24,113 nt of DNA from SZUA-229 sp041589175 (lineage in GTDB: Bacteria > Pseudomonadota > Gammaproteobacteria > SZUA-229). A program made the translations under genes and the position numbers. Shown piece after piece: positions 7,783 through 16,764 of this stretch; position 1 is the first letter of the stretch, and each line of letters opens with the position of its first letter. The notes under the pieces were generated by a model, which saw only the letters and a list, made by a program, of their open reading frames with translations, had not been told where the DNA came from and ran no database searches. Location: assembly GCA_041589175.1 (NCBI GenBank), contig JBFHWF010000031.1, positions 1 through 24,113 of the forward strand, given 5' to 3'.

Positions 7783-8964
7783 ATGAGCGGATCTGAACAC
7801 CTTATGAGAACTTATGCACCACTCGATGTCTGCTTTGACAGGGGCCAGGGTGCCTACCTGTATGACGATAAGGGCATCGAGTATCTGGATGCGCTGTCTG
7901 GTATTGCCGTGTGCGGCCTCGGCCATTCACACCCCGGCGTAACGGCTGCGATTCAGCAGCAGGCTGAGAAGCTGTTGCACACCTCAAATCTGTACTGCAT
8001 CCAGAACCAGAAACAGCTCGCCGACAAGCTCTGTGACGTATCAGGTATGGACCGTGTATTTTTTTCCAACTCCGGAGCTGAAGCCAATGAGGCCGCGATA
8101 AAGCTGGCCCGCCTGTATGGCAATCAGCAGGGAATCGATACGCCCTCTATTATTGTTACCGAAGGCAGCTTCCACGGTCGGACTATGGCCACCCTGACAG
8201 CAACCGGTAATCGCAAGGTGCATGCCGGATTCGAGCCACTGGTTCAGGGATTTATCCGAGCACCCTACAACGATATCGAAGCCCTGGAAAAAATTGCACA
8301 GAACAGCAATAACGTTGTCGCCATTCTGGTCGAGCCCATACAGGGCGAAGGTGGTATCCATCTACCGGATGAGAACTACCTGACAACACTGCGCGAACTC
8401 TGTGACAACAATAACTGGCTGTTGATGCTCGATGAAATCCAGACTGGCATGGGCCGCACGGGCCAATGGTTTGCCTTTCAGCACAGCAGCATTAGCCCCG
8501 ATATTATGACCCTGGCCAAAGGCCTGGGTAATGGCGTCCCCATTGGCGCCTGCCTTGCCCGTGGCGCTGCGGCGGAGCTTTTCCAGCCCGGTAATCACGG
8601 TTCTACCTTTGGCGGCAACCCGCTGACCTGTGCCGCGGCGAATGCCGTTGTTGATGCAATACAGTCAGAACAACTGGTCGCCCGAGCCGCTGAACTGGGT
8701 GAGCGTATGCGTAACGGCTTTGCCACAGAGCTTGCTGAGCTGGATGCCGTAAAAGATATCAGGGGCATGGGGCTGATGATCGGCATCGAGCTGGATCGTG
8801 ATTGTGGCGAGTTAGTAACAGACGCCCTGCACCAGCAATGTCTCATTAATGTGACTGCGGGCAACGTGATACGCCTGCTTCCTCCACTTATCCTGACTGA
8901 TAAACAGGCAGACACTATCGTTGAAAAAGTGTCCAGCCTGATCCAGCAGTTTACCCAAGCATAA
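7783..8964 (+). CDS. argD: Acetylornithine aminotransferase ArgD
   Basis: ArgD is a PLP-dependent class III aminotransferase that converts N-acetylglutamate semialdehyde to N-acetylornithine in arginine synthesis. Some homologues also act in lysine synthesis. The sequence shows ALSGIAVCGLGHSHP, the PLP-binding SNSGAEANEAAIKLAR, the FHGRT loop, LMLDEIQTGMGRTG (PLP Asp) and TLAKGLGNGVPIGA with the Schiff-base lysine. The frame is open back to a TTG at 7720, but that start falls in the T-run of the leader hairpin, and the extra 21 residues do not resemble the family. Starting at ATG 7783 gives 393 residues beginning MSGSEHLMRTY, in line with family N-termini, with GGA about 9 bases upstream. argF follows after 15 bases, so the two form an operon. 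Confidence 0.93.
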   Translation: MSGSEHLMRTYAPLDVCFDRGQGAYLYDDKGIEYLDALSGIAVCGLGHSHPGVTAAIQQQAEKLLHTSNLYCIQNQKQLADKLCDVSGMDRVFFSNSGAEANEAAIKLARLYGNQQGIDTPSIIVTEGSFHGRTMATLTATGNRKVHAGFEPLVQGFIRAPYNDIEALEKIAQNSNNVVAILVEPIQGEGGIHLPDENYLTTLRELCDNNNWLLMLDEIQTGMGRTGQWFAFQHSSISPDIMTLAKGLGNGVPIGACLARGAAAELFQPGNHGSTFGGNPLTCAAANAVVDAIQSEQLVARAAELGERMRNGFATELAELDAVKDIRGMGLMIGIELDRDCGELVTDALHQQCLINVTAGNVIRLLPPLILTDKQADTIVEKVSSLIQQFTQA

Positions 8965-8979
8965 TTTGCGGAGACGCTT

Positions 8980-9882
8980 ATGGCGGTACGCCACTTTTTA
9001 AGTTTACTCGACCTCAGCCCGGAAGAGCTGAAACAGTTATTACAACGCGCGACTCAACTCAAAGCCAAGCAACATGCCGGTGAAGTTTTCGAGCCTCTGA
9101 AAAACAAGGTACTGGCGATGATTTTTGAAAAGTCATCAACCCGTACCCGTGTTTCCTTCGAGGCAGGTATGGCACAGCTGGGTGGACATGCGATGTTTCT
9201 GTCTCCTCGCGATACTCAGCTGGGTCGTGGTGAACCTATCGAGGATACCGCACGCGTGCTTTCCAGCATGGTGGATATCATCATGGTACGAACTTTTGAA
9301 CACGAGAAAATCACCACCCTGGCGGAGCACTCATCTGTACCTGTGATAAATGGCCTGACAGACTGGCTGCATCCATGTCAGCTACTCGCTGATATGCAGA
9401 CCTGGATCGAACATCGCGGCGATATCACTGGCAAAACGGCTGCCTATATCGGCGACGGTAACAACATGTGCCACTCCTACATCAACGCAGCACGCCAGCT
9501 GGATTTCAATTTAAATATTGCCTGCCCAGAAGGTTATGATCCTGACCCGCAACTGGTAGAGGCCGCGGGCGATAAGGTAAAAATTTTCCGCAATCCTCAG
9601 CAAGCAGCAGATAGTGCCGACCTGCTGGTCACCGATGTATGGGCCAGTATGGGGCAGGAAGAAGAGCAGAAGGAACGGGAGGCGGCTTTCTCAAACTTCC
9701 AGGTTAACGATGAACTGATGTCTCTTGCGGCCGACGATGCCCTGTTTATGCACTGCCTGCCCGCACATCGCGGAGAAGAAGTCAGCGCCAGCGTGCTGGA
9801 CGGCAAGCAGAGCGTGGTCTGGGAAGAAGCCGAAAACCGCCTGCATGCACAGAAAGCATTGATGGAGTTTCTACTACGCTAA
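8980..9882 (+). CDS. argF: Ornithine carbamoyltransferase (anabolic)
   Basis: The enzyme joins carbamoyl phosphate and ornithine to give citrulline in arginine synthesis. The 300-residue product has the carbamoyl-phosphate site SSTRTR (residues 52-57), HPCQLLAD (near 127-134), the ornithine loop (DVWASMGQE) and HCLPAHRGEEV. The short length fits the anabolic ArgF of autotrophs and pseudomonads. GGAG lies about 6 bases before the ATG. The position right behind argD supports a shared transcript. Its TAA stop interlocks with the stop of the convergent PilZ gene (shared bases 9879-9882). Confidence 0.96.
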   Translation: MAVRHFLSLLDLSPEELKQLLQRATQLKAKQHAGEVFEPLKNKVLAMIFEKSSTRTRVSFEAGMAQLGGHAMFLSPRDTQLGRGEPIEDTARVLSSMVDIIMVRTFEHEKITTLAEHSSVPVINGLTDWLHPCQLLADMQTWIEHRGDITGKTAAYIGDGNNMCHSYINAARQLDFNLNIACPEGYDPDPQLVEAAGDKVKIFRNPQQAADSADLLVTDVWASMGQEEEQKEREAAFSNFQVNDELMSLAADDALFMHCLPAHRGEEVSASVLDGKQSVVWEEAENRLHAQKALMEFLLR

Positions 9883-10265
9883 TTGCTCGCACTGCGCTTG
9901 GAAATAAACGCTTGCAGATCTTTTTCTGTATTGTGTGCAAACTCGGTGAAAGCAAACGCCAGCCCATAGGAACCACGCGCACCGATATACACTGACCGGG
10001 TAACACGTGCTTTTACAAACACCCGCCGGAACTCGTTCTCAAACGGCAGGTCAAACGCGATGTGAAATATTTTACCCGGCTCTGCTGCCGCCCCGTACTC
10101 CATATAAATCCCTCCCTGGGACAGATCCAGGGCCTGAGCGTGCGTGACATCTCCTGCAGACAGGCGTATATAAACCTTGAAATTAACACGAACACGCTTT
10201 TGTCGATGAGCCTTTTTTCTGGCCCCGGTATCCTCTGTTCCACTGGCTTCATTCTGGTCTGACAT
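9879..10265 (-). CDS. PilZ-domain protein
   Basis: This is a small cytoplasmic protein with a single PilZ domain, a fold that often binds cyclic di-GMP. The Arg-containing entry segment RQKRVRVNF is followed by DLSQGGIYME, corresponding to the (D/N)xSxxG motif; the beta-barrel runs to about residue 118. The exact RxxxR spacing is met by RQKRVR, so ligand binding is plausible. The frame can be extended to an ATG at 10352, but that codon overlaps the divergent lptD start and the added 29 residues look non-coding. The ATG at 10265 (MSDQNEASG) with GGAG 11 bases upstream is preferred, giving 128 residues. The target cannot be inferred from the neighbours. Confidence 0.8.
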   Translation of the reverse strand: MSDQNEASGTEDTGARKKAHRQKRVRVNFKVYIRLSAGDVTHAQALDLSQGGIYMEYGAAAEPGKIFHIAFDLPFENEFRRVFVKARVTRSVYIGARGSYGLAFAFTEFAHNTEKDLQAFISKRSASN

Positions 10266-10303
10266 CGAATGTATTGCTCCAACTTCATAACATGAATTCG
10301 GGT

Positions 10304-10309
10304 TACAAT
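10304..10309 (+). promoter_or_regulatory. Possible -10 element for lptD
   Basis: TACAAT differs from the consensus at one position and lies 41 bases before the lptD ATG, in the 85-base divergent region shared with the PilZ gene. No good -35 element stands 16-18 bases upstream, and a sigmaE-type promoter was not convincing. Confidence 0.3.
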
Positions 10310-10350
10310 AGGCGTCCACTGAACGACCCTGACCCTGTACACTAACGCGC

Positions 10351-12597
10351 ATGACACTGAATCCAATTAGTATAACTGGACTGCTACTCCTCAGCTTCCC
10401 AGCGCTATGTGTGGGCCAGCAGGCTAGCGATCAGATGCCTGAGCTATGCCCTGACACCCTGGATGCCTACTCTAAGTATAGCCCTCCTCCCATATTCGAT
10501 GCTGAGGAACTGGAGCAAACTCGCCTGAGCGCTGAAGAGGTGCAGAACATAGAAGGTAAAGGCAGTATCTTCAGTGGCAATGTTCTTATCGAACAGCACC
10601 TGCTTCGACTTCGCGCCGATCGTGTCATACACAAGCCAGAGCTCCAGCAGCTTGACCTGACGGGGCATGTCCACGTGGATACAGAAGGCATGTCCGTCAA
10701 TGCGGATGAGGGCTGGTATAACCTGGGCAATCGCCAGGGAGAGCTGTTGAACACTCAGTTCACTATTCAGTCTTCTCAGCTCTCAGGCACCACACCACGG
10801 CTCAGCCTTAACACCGACAGAAAAACAACACTGCGAGATAGCCGCTTTTCCACCTGCCCGCCAGAAAAAATGGACTGGTATCTTGATACAGACAAGCTCC
10901 AGCTTAACTACGACACGTCTACGGGTGTCGCAAGACACACAACTTTGTGGGTAAAAGATATTCCTGTTTTTTATCTCCCCTGGATTCAGTTTCCGTTAGG
11001 GGATGAGCGTCGATCAGGCTTCTTAATGCCAGGCTTTGCCAGTTCGAGCGGAAGCGGTTTCGAGTTTAACCTGCCCTGGTACTGGAATATTGCACCGAAT
11101 CATGACGCCGTCTTGACCCCACGTTATCTGAGAGAGCGTGGTGAAATGCTCAACACCGACTATCGCTACCTGACACATAAGAGCCGTGGTGAAATCAATA
11201 TCGAATATCTGCATAGCGATATCTCTCGCAATGACGAATCACGCTACCTGCTTCACCTGGATAATCAGAGCAAGCTAAATAGCAATCCGGAACTCCCGCT
11301 ATACCTCAGTTTACGTGGCAGCCATGCATCTGATGAGGACTATCTGGGTGACTTTGGCAGTAACAGCTATATCAATAACACCAGCCACCTTGAAAAGCTG
11401 GCCTCACTGAAGCTGCAGCTCGATAGCTGGCGCTTTCAGCTCGATGCTCAGTCATTCCAGACGGTAGACCCAGGCATAGCTGCCATTGATCGGCCCTATC
11501 GACGCATGCCTCAGTTGAAAATTAACGGCGATGAAACATTATGGTCACAGCAGGGTCTTAGGCTGAATATTACATTCGACGGAGAATGGGGCGACTTTCA
11601 ACACGAGTCCCCCGGTAGAATTGAAGGGCAGCGAGCGCATGTCTACCCGAAAATCAGCCTGCCCTACGAGAATAGTGCTGGATATATAAAACCTGGCTTC
11701 GGCATAATGAGCACTCGATATACGCTAGATGATAACAGCTCTGAACATCGGCGGCTTACCGTTGCCAGCCTGGATAGTGGGCTCTGGTTTGAGCGAAGCC
11801 TGAGCGATGGCAAGCTGATACAAACACTGGAGCCCAGGCTCTACTATCTCAATATCCCCTATGAAGAACAGCTCAATCTACCGCTATTCGATACCTCTGC
11901 CGACAGTTTCAGTTTTGCTTCCCTGTTCCGTGAAAATCGTTTCAATGGTATTGACCGTATTGGCGACACGGATCAGCTGACTATGGCACTCTCATCCCGA
12001 CTGATTGAGCAACAAAGTGGCGAAGAATTATTCTATGGCAGTATAGGACGAATCCTGTATTTTGAGGATCAACGCGTATCTCTCACCAACACTGTTGACC
12101 GCCGAGAAGCCTCTGACTATGTCGCCGAACTGGGTGGAAAATACCGCGCATGGAAAGCGCGCACCACCGTTCAGTGGAATGCAGAAAGTCACCATGCGGA
12201 TCGTCGAAGCCTGTTATTAAATTATGCACCATCGACGCGTAGCATTTTCAATATTGGTTACCGCTACTACCGTGGTGAACTCACAACTGACAGCGAAATC
12301 GAACAAACGGATATTTCATTTGCCTGGCCCGTATCCAGCCACTATAGCCTGCTTGGCCGCTGGAATTATTCATTGAATGACGAAAGGGACATTAACACAC
12401 TGTTTGGCATTGAATACGAATCCTGTTGCTGGGCATTACGACTAATTTCTCAACGCTATCTGACAAATAACATCACCCAGCCTTATGATACTTCTGTTAT
12501 GTTCCAGTTAGTCCTTAAGGGCTTTGGCAGCATCTCAGACAAAGCAGCAACAGAAACGCTTAAACATGCTATCCTTGGCTACCAATCGGATTTTTAA
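10351..12597 (+). CDS. lptD: LPS-assembly outer-membrane protein LptD
   Basis: LptD, with the lipoprotein LptE, forms the outer-membrane translocon that inserts lipopolysaccharide into the outer leaflet. The 748-residue precursor has a signal peptide (about residues 1-25), an N-terminal OstA/LptA-like domain (about 45-200; GSIFSGNVLIEQ, DLTGHVHVDTEG) and a long C-terminal beta-barrel. Four cysteines stand where the E. coli disulfide cysteines are expected: Cys33, Cys169, and the adjacent pair Cys692-Cys693 (YESCCW). The loop around SGFLMPGF is typical. The stop is 2 bases before surA, whose product helps fold this barrel, as in E. coli. No obvious truncation. Confidence 0.95.
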   Translation: MTLNPISITGLLLLSFPALCVGQQASDQMPELCPDTLDAYSKYSPPPIFDAEELEQTRLSAEEVQNIEGKGSIFSGNVLIEQHLLRLRADRVIHKPELQQLDLTGHVHVDTEGMSVNADEGWYNLGNRQGELLNTQFTIQSSQLSGTTPRLSLNTDRKTTLRDSRFSTCPPEKMDWYLDTDKLQLNYDTSTGVARHTTLWVKDIPVFYLPWIQFPLGDERRSGFLMPGFASSSGSGFEFNLPWYWNIAPNHDAVLTPRYLRERGEMLNTDYRYLTHKSRGEINIEYLHSDISRNDESRYLLHLDNQSKLNSNPELPLYLSLRGSHASDEDYLGDFGSNSYINNTSHLEKLASLKLQLDSWRFQLDAQSFQTVDPGIAAIDRPYRRMPQLKINGDETLWSQQGLRLNITFDGEWGDFQHESPGRIEGQRAHVYPKISLPYENSAGYIKPGFGIMSTRYTLDDNSSEHRRLTVASLDSGLWFERSLSDGKLIQTLEPRLYYLNIPYEEQLNLPLFDTSADSFSFASLFRENRFNGIDRIGDTDQLTMALSSRLIEQQSGEELFYGSIGRILYFEDQRVSLTNTVDRREASDYVAELGGKYRAWKARTTVQWNAESHHADRRSLLLNYAPSTRSIFNIGYRYYRGELTTDSEIEQTDISFAWPVSSHYSLLGRWNYSLNDERDINTLFGIEYESCCWALRLISQRYLTNNITQPYDTSVMFQLVLKGFGSISDKAATETLKHAILGYQSDF

Positions 12598-12599
12598 TT

Positions 12600-13898
12600 A
12601 TGCAGTTCACTTCCATGAAATCGATAATATTTGGCTTTTTTCTCACCATCTCGACGCTATCTGCTAATGCTGCCGAGCCAATAGATGCTATTGCCGTAAT
12701 CGTAAATGACAGCATTATCAGCGAAAAAGATATCGAAAAACGTGTAAATGATTTCACCAAACAGCTTCGCGTTCAGGGCCAGCGATTACCACCAGAAGAT
12801 ATCCTTCGTAAACAGGTCATTGAAAGAATGATAGTTGACAGCTTGCAGCTACAACTGGCAAAAGCACAGGGCCTGCATATCGACGACCTCAGCCTGAACA
12901 AGATGCTGGAGAATATTGCCAAACAGAATCGAACCAGTCTATCCAGTTTCAGGCACTCGCTTGAGTCGCAGGGCATTAGTTACTCTGACTTTCGTGAACA
13001 GACACGCAACGACATGATCATTCGCCAGTTACAGCAACGCATGATCTTCAGTCGCGTCAAGGTATCGCAGCAGGAAATCGACATTTTCCTCGAACAGGAA
13101 AACCGTTCTGGTGGCGAAGCTGATGACCAGTTTCATATTGCGCATATTCTGATCGCAACACCAGAAGCCGCGTCACCAGAACAGATCAACGAGTCACTCA
13201 AAAAAGCACGCAGTGCGATAAAACAATTAAAAAGTGGAAAAAGCTTCGCTGACGTTGCACTCAACTTTTCAGATGGCAGGCATGCATTAAAAGGCGGTGA
13301 TCTCGGCTGGCGAAGTGCAGCTGCATTACCTCCCTTATTTCTCGACTCAGCTCGCACACTTTCACCCGGCGAAATTTCAGAACCACTACGTAGTGCAGGC
13401 GGATTTCATATTATCCAGTTACTGGACAAGAAAACGCAGAAGCACATGGCTAAACAGACCCATGCACGACACATTCTTATCAAAACAGATGAAATAACCA
13501 GTGATGAACAGGCTCATAAAACACTGAAGAATATTCGTGCTCGACTGGCACGCGGAGAGAGTTTTGAAAAACTCGCTGAGGAGTATTCTCAGGATCCGGG
13601 ATCAAAAAGCAATGGTGGCGACCTTGGCTGGACTAACGATGGAACATTTGTGCCTCGTTTCAATGAAGTTATGCACTCATTACGAGTTAACGAAGTATCC
13701 GAGCCATTCAAAAGCCAGTTTGGCTGGCATATCATCGAAGTTCTTGGGCGTCGACAGCAGGACGAAACACAACAACGCATTCGACAGAAAGCAGAAATAG
13801 CAATACAGAATCGAAAGGCAGAAGAAGAATTACAGCTTTGGCTTCGTCAACTCCGAGATGAGGCTTATGTTGAATATCGACAGGGCTATGACAGCTAA
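12600..13898 (+). CDS. surA: Periplasmic chaperone and peptidyl-prolyl isomerase SurA
   Basis: SurA escorts unfolded outer-membrane proteins, including LptD, across the periplasm. The 432-residue precursor has a signal peptide cleaved near residue 24 (STLSANA-AEP), an N-terminal chaperone domain (IDAIAVIVNDSIISEKDIEKRV), and two parvulin (PpiC) domains at about residues 176-268 and 283-383, beginning FHIAHILIAT and HARHILIKT. Each ends in a GW/GF-HII strand. A C-terminal helix follows. The ATG at 12600 is used here; ATG 12615 is an alternative that keeps the signal peptide. The stop overlaps the pdxA start by one base (TAATG). Confidence 0.96.
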   Translation: MQFTSMKSIIFGFFLTISTLSANAAEPIDAIAVIVNDSIISEKDIEKRVNDFTKQLRVQGQRLPPEDILRKQVIERMIVDSLQLQLAKAQGLHIDDLSLNKMLENIAKQNRTSLSSFRHSLESQGISYSDFREQTRNDMIIRQLQQRMIFSRVKVSQQEIDIFLEQENRSGGEADDQFHIAHILIATPEAASPEQINESLKKARSAIKQLKSGKSFADVALNFSDGRHALKGGDLGWRSAAALPPLFLDSARTLSPGEISEPLRSAGGFHIIQLLDKKTQKHMAKQTHARHILIKTDEITSDEQAHKTLKNIRARLARGESFEKLAEEYSQDPGSKSNGGDLGWTNDGTFVPRFNEVMHSLRVNEVSEPFKSQFGWHIIEVLGRRQQDETQQRIRQKAEIAIQNRKAEEELQLWLRQLRDEAYVEYRQGYDS

Positions 13899-14893
13899 TG
13901 TCACAGATGATTGCTATTACACCTGGAGAGCCAGCAGGCATTGGTCCTGACCTGGCACTTATGCATGCTGTGCACGCAAATAATAGCGACTGCATTTATT
14001 TTGCTGACCCCGAATTACTCGAACAACGCGCCAGGCAATTATCACTAGCGGTAAATATTAATACTATTAATACATTTGCAGATGCCGACACAGATAATGC
14101 GGCGACGCTTAACGTCTTTCCTGTAAAACTTGATCAACCTGCAGAGGCTGGCAAGCTTAACCCTCTTAATGCTCCGTATGTACTTGATACAATTCGGCTG
14201 GCTGTTGAGTCTCAACTTGAAGGGAACACTGCTGCGCTTATGACTGGGCCAATACATAAGGGCGTTATCAATGATGCTGGCATACCCTTTACTGGCCACA
14301 CCGAATATCTCGCACAGTTAGCTGGTGGTACTCCAGTTATGATGCTGGCAGCGGAAGCTGAAAGGCTCCGTGTCGCACTTGCAACAACCCACTTACCCTT
14401 GAGCAAGGTAAGCCAGTCCATTACGCAGGAAAGTCTGCAACATATTATCGAAATCCTGCATCATGACCTGCAAACTAAATATGGTATTGCTCAGCCACAC
14501 ATTCTTGTATGCGGCCTGAATCCACACGCAGGTGAAGACGGCCACCTTGGAACAGAAGAAATCGAAATTATTTCACCCGTTCTCGATATGCTACGCAGTA
14601 AAGGTTATAACCTGGAAGGCCCTTTACCTGCTGACACACTCTTTACCCCAAGATATCTCGATGGCGCCGATGCTGTATTAGCTATGTACCATGATCAGGG
14701 TTTGCCGGTTCTCAAGCACGTCGGTTTTGGTCACGCTATTAATATCACGCTTGGGTTACCTATCATTCGTACATCAGTAGACCACGGCACCGCCCTTCCT
14801 CTCGCGGGAAGTGGAAAATTAGAAACCGGCAGTTATCAGGCAGCGCTCGATAGCGCGCGGCTACTCGCCAAAAAAAGCAGAGGCGTACGCTAG
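13898..14893 (+). CDS. pdxA: 4-hydroxythreonine-4-phosphate dehydrogenase PdxA
   Basis: PdxA oxidises 4-phosphohydroxy-L-threonine with NAD(P)+ in the DXP-dependent route to pyridoxal phosphate. The 331-residue sequence begins MIAITPGEPAGIGPDL and shows GPIHKGVINDAGIPFTGHTEYLA (substrate and metal His), MYHDQGLPVLKHVGF (second metal His) and TSVDHGTALPLAG. All these are diagnostic. The length is normal. It overlaps surA by one base and is followed after one base by rsmA, so translation of the three is likely coupled. Confidence 0.96.
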   Translation: MSQMIAITPGEPAGIGPDLALMHAVHANNSDCIYFADPELLEQRARQLSLAVNINTINTFADADTDNAATLNVFPVKLDQPAEAGKLNPLNAPYVLDTIRLAVESQLEGNTAALMTGPIHKGVINDAGIPFTGHTEYLAQLAGGTPVMMLAAEAERLRVALATTHLPLSKVSQSITQESLQHIIEILHHDLQTKYGIAQPHILVCGLNPHAGEDGHLGTEEIEIISPVLDMLRSKGYNLEGPLPADTLFTPRYLDGADAVLAMYHDQGLPVLKHVGFGHAINITLGLPIIRTSVDHGTALPLAGSGKLETGSYQAALDSARLLAKKSRGVR

Positions 14894-14894
14894 C

Positions 14895-15683
14895 ATGGAC
14901 ATACAGCACCGCGCCCGAAAACGTTTTGGCCAGAACTTCCTGTCTGATGACGGCATTATTCGTCGAATAGTACAAAGCATTAATCCGAAAAAGGGCGACA
15001 GGATTATTGAAATTGGACCAGGACTTGGAGCAATAACTCGCCCCATACTGGATATCGTCGGTGAAATGGACGTCATCGAACTTGATCGCGATATCATTCC
15101 AAAATTACAGCTCAACTGCGGCCTCGATCGCCCATTGCATGTGCATAATGTAGACGTACTTAAGTTTGATTTCGCAAGCCTCGGCTATGATCAGCCACTT
15201 CGCATTATAGGTAATCTACCGTACAACATCTCGACGCCTATTATCTTTCATCTGGTCGAGTATCGTAGCCTCATCAAGGACATGTACTTCATGTTGCAGA
15301 AAGAAGTTGTCGACAGACTAGCTGCGGCGCCTGACACATCAAATTACAGTAAGCTTTCTGTAATGGCTCAGTATCATTTTAATGTAACACCTCTGTTTAT
15401 TGTTCCACCAGAATCTTTCCAGCCTGTGCCAAAGGTTGATTCAGCAATTGTGCGACTCATACCCCACGCCAGGCCACCGATAGACATTGACAATGAAAAA
15501 GCTTTTGCACAATTAGTCAGCAAGGCATTTTCACAACGCCGTAAAACCCTACGCAATGTACTGAAAGATATCTGTAGTACCGAGCAGATAGAAGCCGCAG
15601 GAATTTCTGCCAGCGCCAGGGCTCAGTCTCTCTCACTGTCACAATTCGCTGCGCTCTACAAACAAATCCAGACACAGGACTGA
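14895..15683 (+). CDS. rsmA: 16S rRNA dimethyladenosine transferase RsmA (KsgA)
   Basis: RsmA dimethylates two adjacent adenines in helix 45 of 16S rRNA late in 30S assembly. The 262-residue protein starts with the family signature RKRFGQNFL, followed by the SAM-binding motif IIEIGPGLGAIT (motif I), the acidic strand MDVIELDRD, and the catalytic IGNLPYNIST (NLPY, motif IV). The C-terminal RNA-binding helical region contains SKAFSQRRKTLRN. No missing catalytic residue is seen. Its ATG lies one base after the pdxA stop; apaG follows after about 70 bases. Confidence 0.96.
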   Translation: MDIQHRARKRFGQNFLSDDGIIRRIVQSINPKKGDRIIEIGPGLGAITRPILDIVGEMDVIELDRDIIPKLQLNCGLDRPLHVHNVDVLKFDFASLGYDQPLRIIGNLPYNISTPIIFHLVEYRSLIKDMYFMLQKEVVDRLAAAPDTSNYSKLSVMAQYHFNVTPLFIVPPESFQPVPKVDSAIVRLIPHARPPIDIDNEKAFAQLVSKAFSQRRKTLRNVLKDICSTEQIEAAGISASARAQSLSLSQFAALYKQIQTQD

Positions 15684-15755
15684 CTGACGAAAATCACTGA
15701 ATCTATTCCCGGATTCTGGTAAGCTAAAGCAGTATTGCGAGTTGGACATAGAGAC

Positions 15756-16136
15756 ATGAACGAATCCCCATACAAAATCAATGTAGAAGTCACTCCGGCT
15801 TATATTGCAGAACAATCCAGCCCGGAAGATAATCATTATGTATTTTCCTATACCGTCACAATTACCAATGATGGAAACATGCCTGCGCGCCTGCTTACTC
15901 GCCACTGGGTAATTACCGATGCGACCGGTGAAACACAGGAGGTTAAAGGTGATGGTGTGGTAGGCGAGCAGCCCTATCTGAAACCAGGTGAAGGCTTCCA
16001 GTATACCAGTGGCACTTTGATGAAAACCCCCAGTGGCTCTATGGCAGGAAGTTATCAAATGATTGCAGACGACGGATTTCATTTTGACGCAGACATACCA
16101 GAGTTCTATCTGTTAGCCCCCAGTACGCTACACTAA
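15756..16136 (+). CDS. apaG: ApaG protein (DUF525, Ig-like fold)
   Basis: ApaG is a small single-domain protein of unclear biochemical role, named for its link with apaH. The family motifs YVFSYTVTITNDG, RHWVITDATGE, GVVGEQPYLKPGEGFQYTSG and MAGSYQM are all present and match E. coli ApaG along its length. The frame is open to a TTG at 15735, but the ATG at 15756 (MNESPYKINV) gives 126 residues, the usual size, and has a GAG close upstream. In E. coli apaG lies directly before apaH; here a methyltransferase gene separates them. Confidence 0.93.
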   Translation: MNESPYKINVEVTPAYIAEQSSPEDNHYVFSYTVTITNDGNMPARLLTRHWVITDATGETQEVKGDGVVGEQPYLKPGEGFQYTSGTLMKTPSGSMAGSYQMIADDGFHFDADIPEFYLLAPSTLH

Positions 16137-16155
16137 CCCGTCACGAGATGACACT

Positions 16156-16764
16156 ATGGGGCTAAAATCCAGCTATACAATGCTAGCACCCATCTATGAT
16201 GCCGTCGTATCTTCTGCGACCGAATCTATGCGCATTCAAAGTCTACAACGCATAGATACTGCAGAAGCCCAGAGCATACTTATCAATGGTATCGGTACCG
16301 GGCTTGATATCCCCTTCCTCCCGGGACATCATTCTTATACTGCCACTGATATAACACCAGCCATGTTAAATCGCTGTCAGCGACAGCTTAAGAAGCGTCC
16401 TCTCAATATTGAATTGCTCACTGCAGATGCAATGGATCTACCTTTCCCATCTGATAGCTATGACAGTGTTGTCATGAATCTCATACTCGCGGTTGTGCCT
16501 GATCCCTTAAAAGCCTTACAGGAAGCAATTCGCGTCGTTAAACCTGGCGGCAAAATTTACATTATGGACAAGTTCCTGCGTCCGGGACAACTTGCACTAC
16601 TTCGTCGATTCGCCAATCTTTTCATGCGTCATATTGCTACACGCACAGACGTCGTATTTGAAGATTTACTTGAACAATGCACTGACGTGACATTACTCAA
16701 TGACAGGCCAGCTCTAATGGGCGGATGGTTCAGGTTGATCGATCTGGAAAGGCGACCTCAATGA
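16156..16764 (+). CDS. Class I SAM-dependent methyltransferase, UbiE-like, substrate unknown
   Basis: The 202-residue protein has a Rossmann methyltransferase core: motif I ILINGIGTGLDIP (about residues 41-53), ATDITPAML as the acidic strand 2 motif, LTADAMDLPFPSDSYDSV (motif II region) and VVKPGGKIYIMDKF (motif III). It begins with YTMLAPIYD, as in UbiE- and phospholipid-methyltransferase-type enzymes. In motif I the usual acidic residue (VLExG) is replaced by Ile43, so SAM binding may differ slightly. Several relatives act on phospholipids or quinones, but no substrate can be assigned. The ATGA overlap with apaH (16761-16764) indicates translational coupling. The gene interrupts the common apaG-apaH order. 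Confidence 0.82.
   Translation: MGLKSSYTMLAPIYDAVVSSATESMRIQSLQRIDTAEAQSILINGIGTGLDIPFLPGHHSYTATDITPAMLNRCQRQLKKRPLNIELLTADAMDLPFPSDSYDSVVMNLILAVVPDPLKALQEAIRVVKPGGKIYIMDKFLRPGQLALLRRFANLFMRHIATRTDVVFEDLLEQCTDVTLLNDRPALMGGWFRLIDLERRPQ

Noticed and set aside
10266..10352. Long version of the PilZ protein starting at 10352
   Set aside because: It would overlap the lptD start codon and fill the whole divergent promoter region; the extra residues look non-coding.
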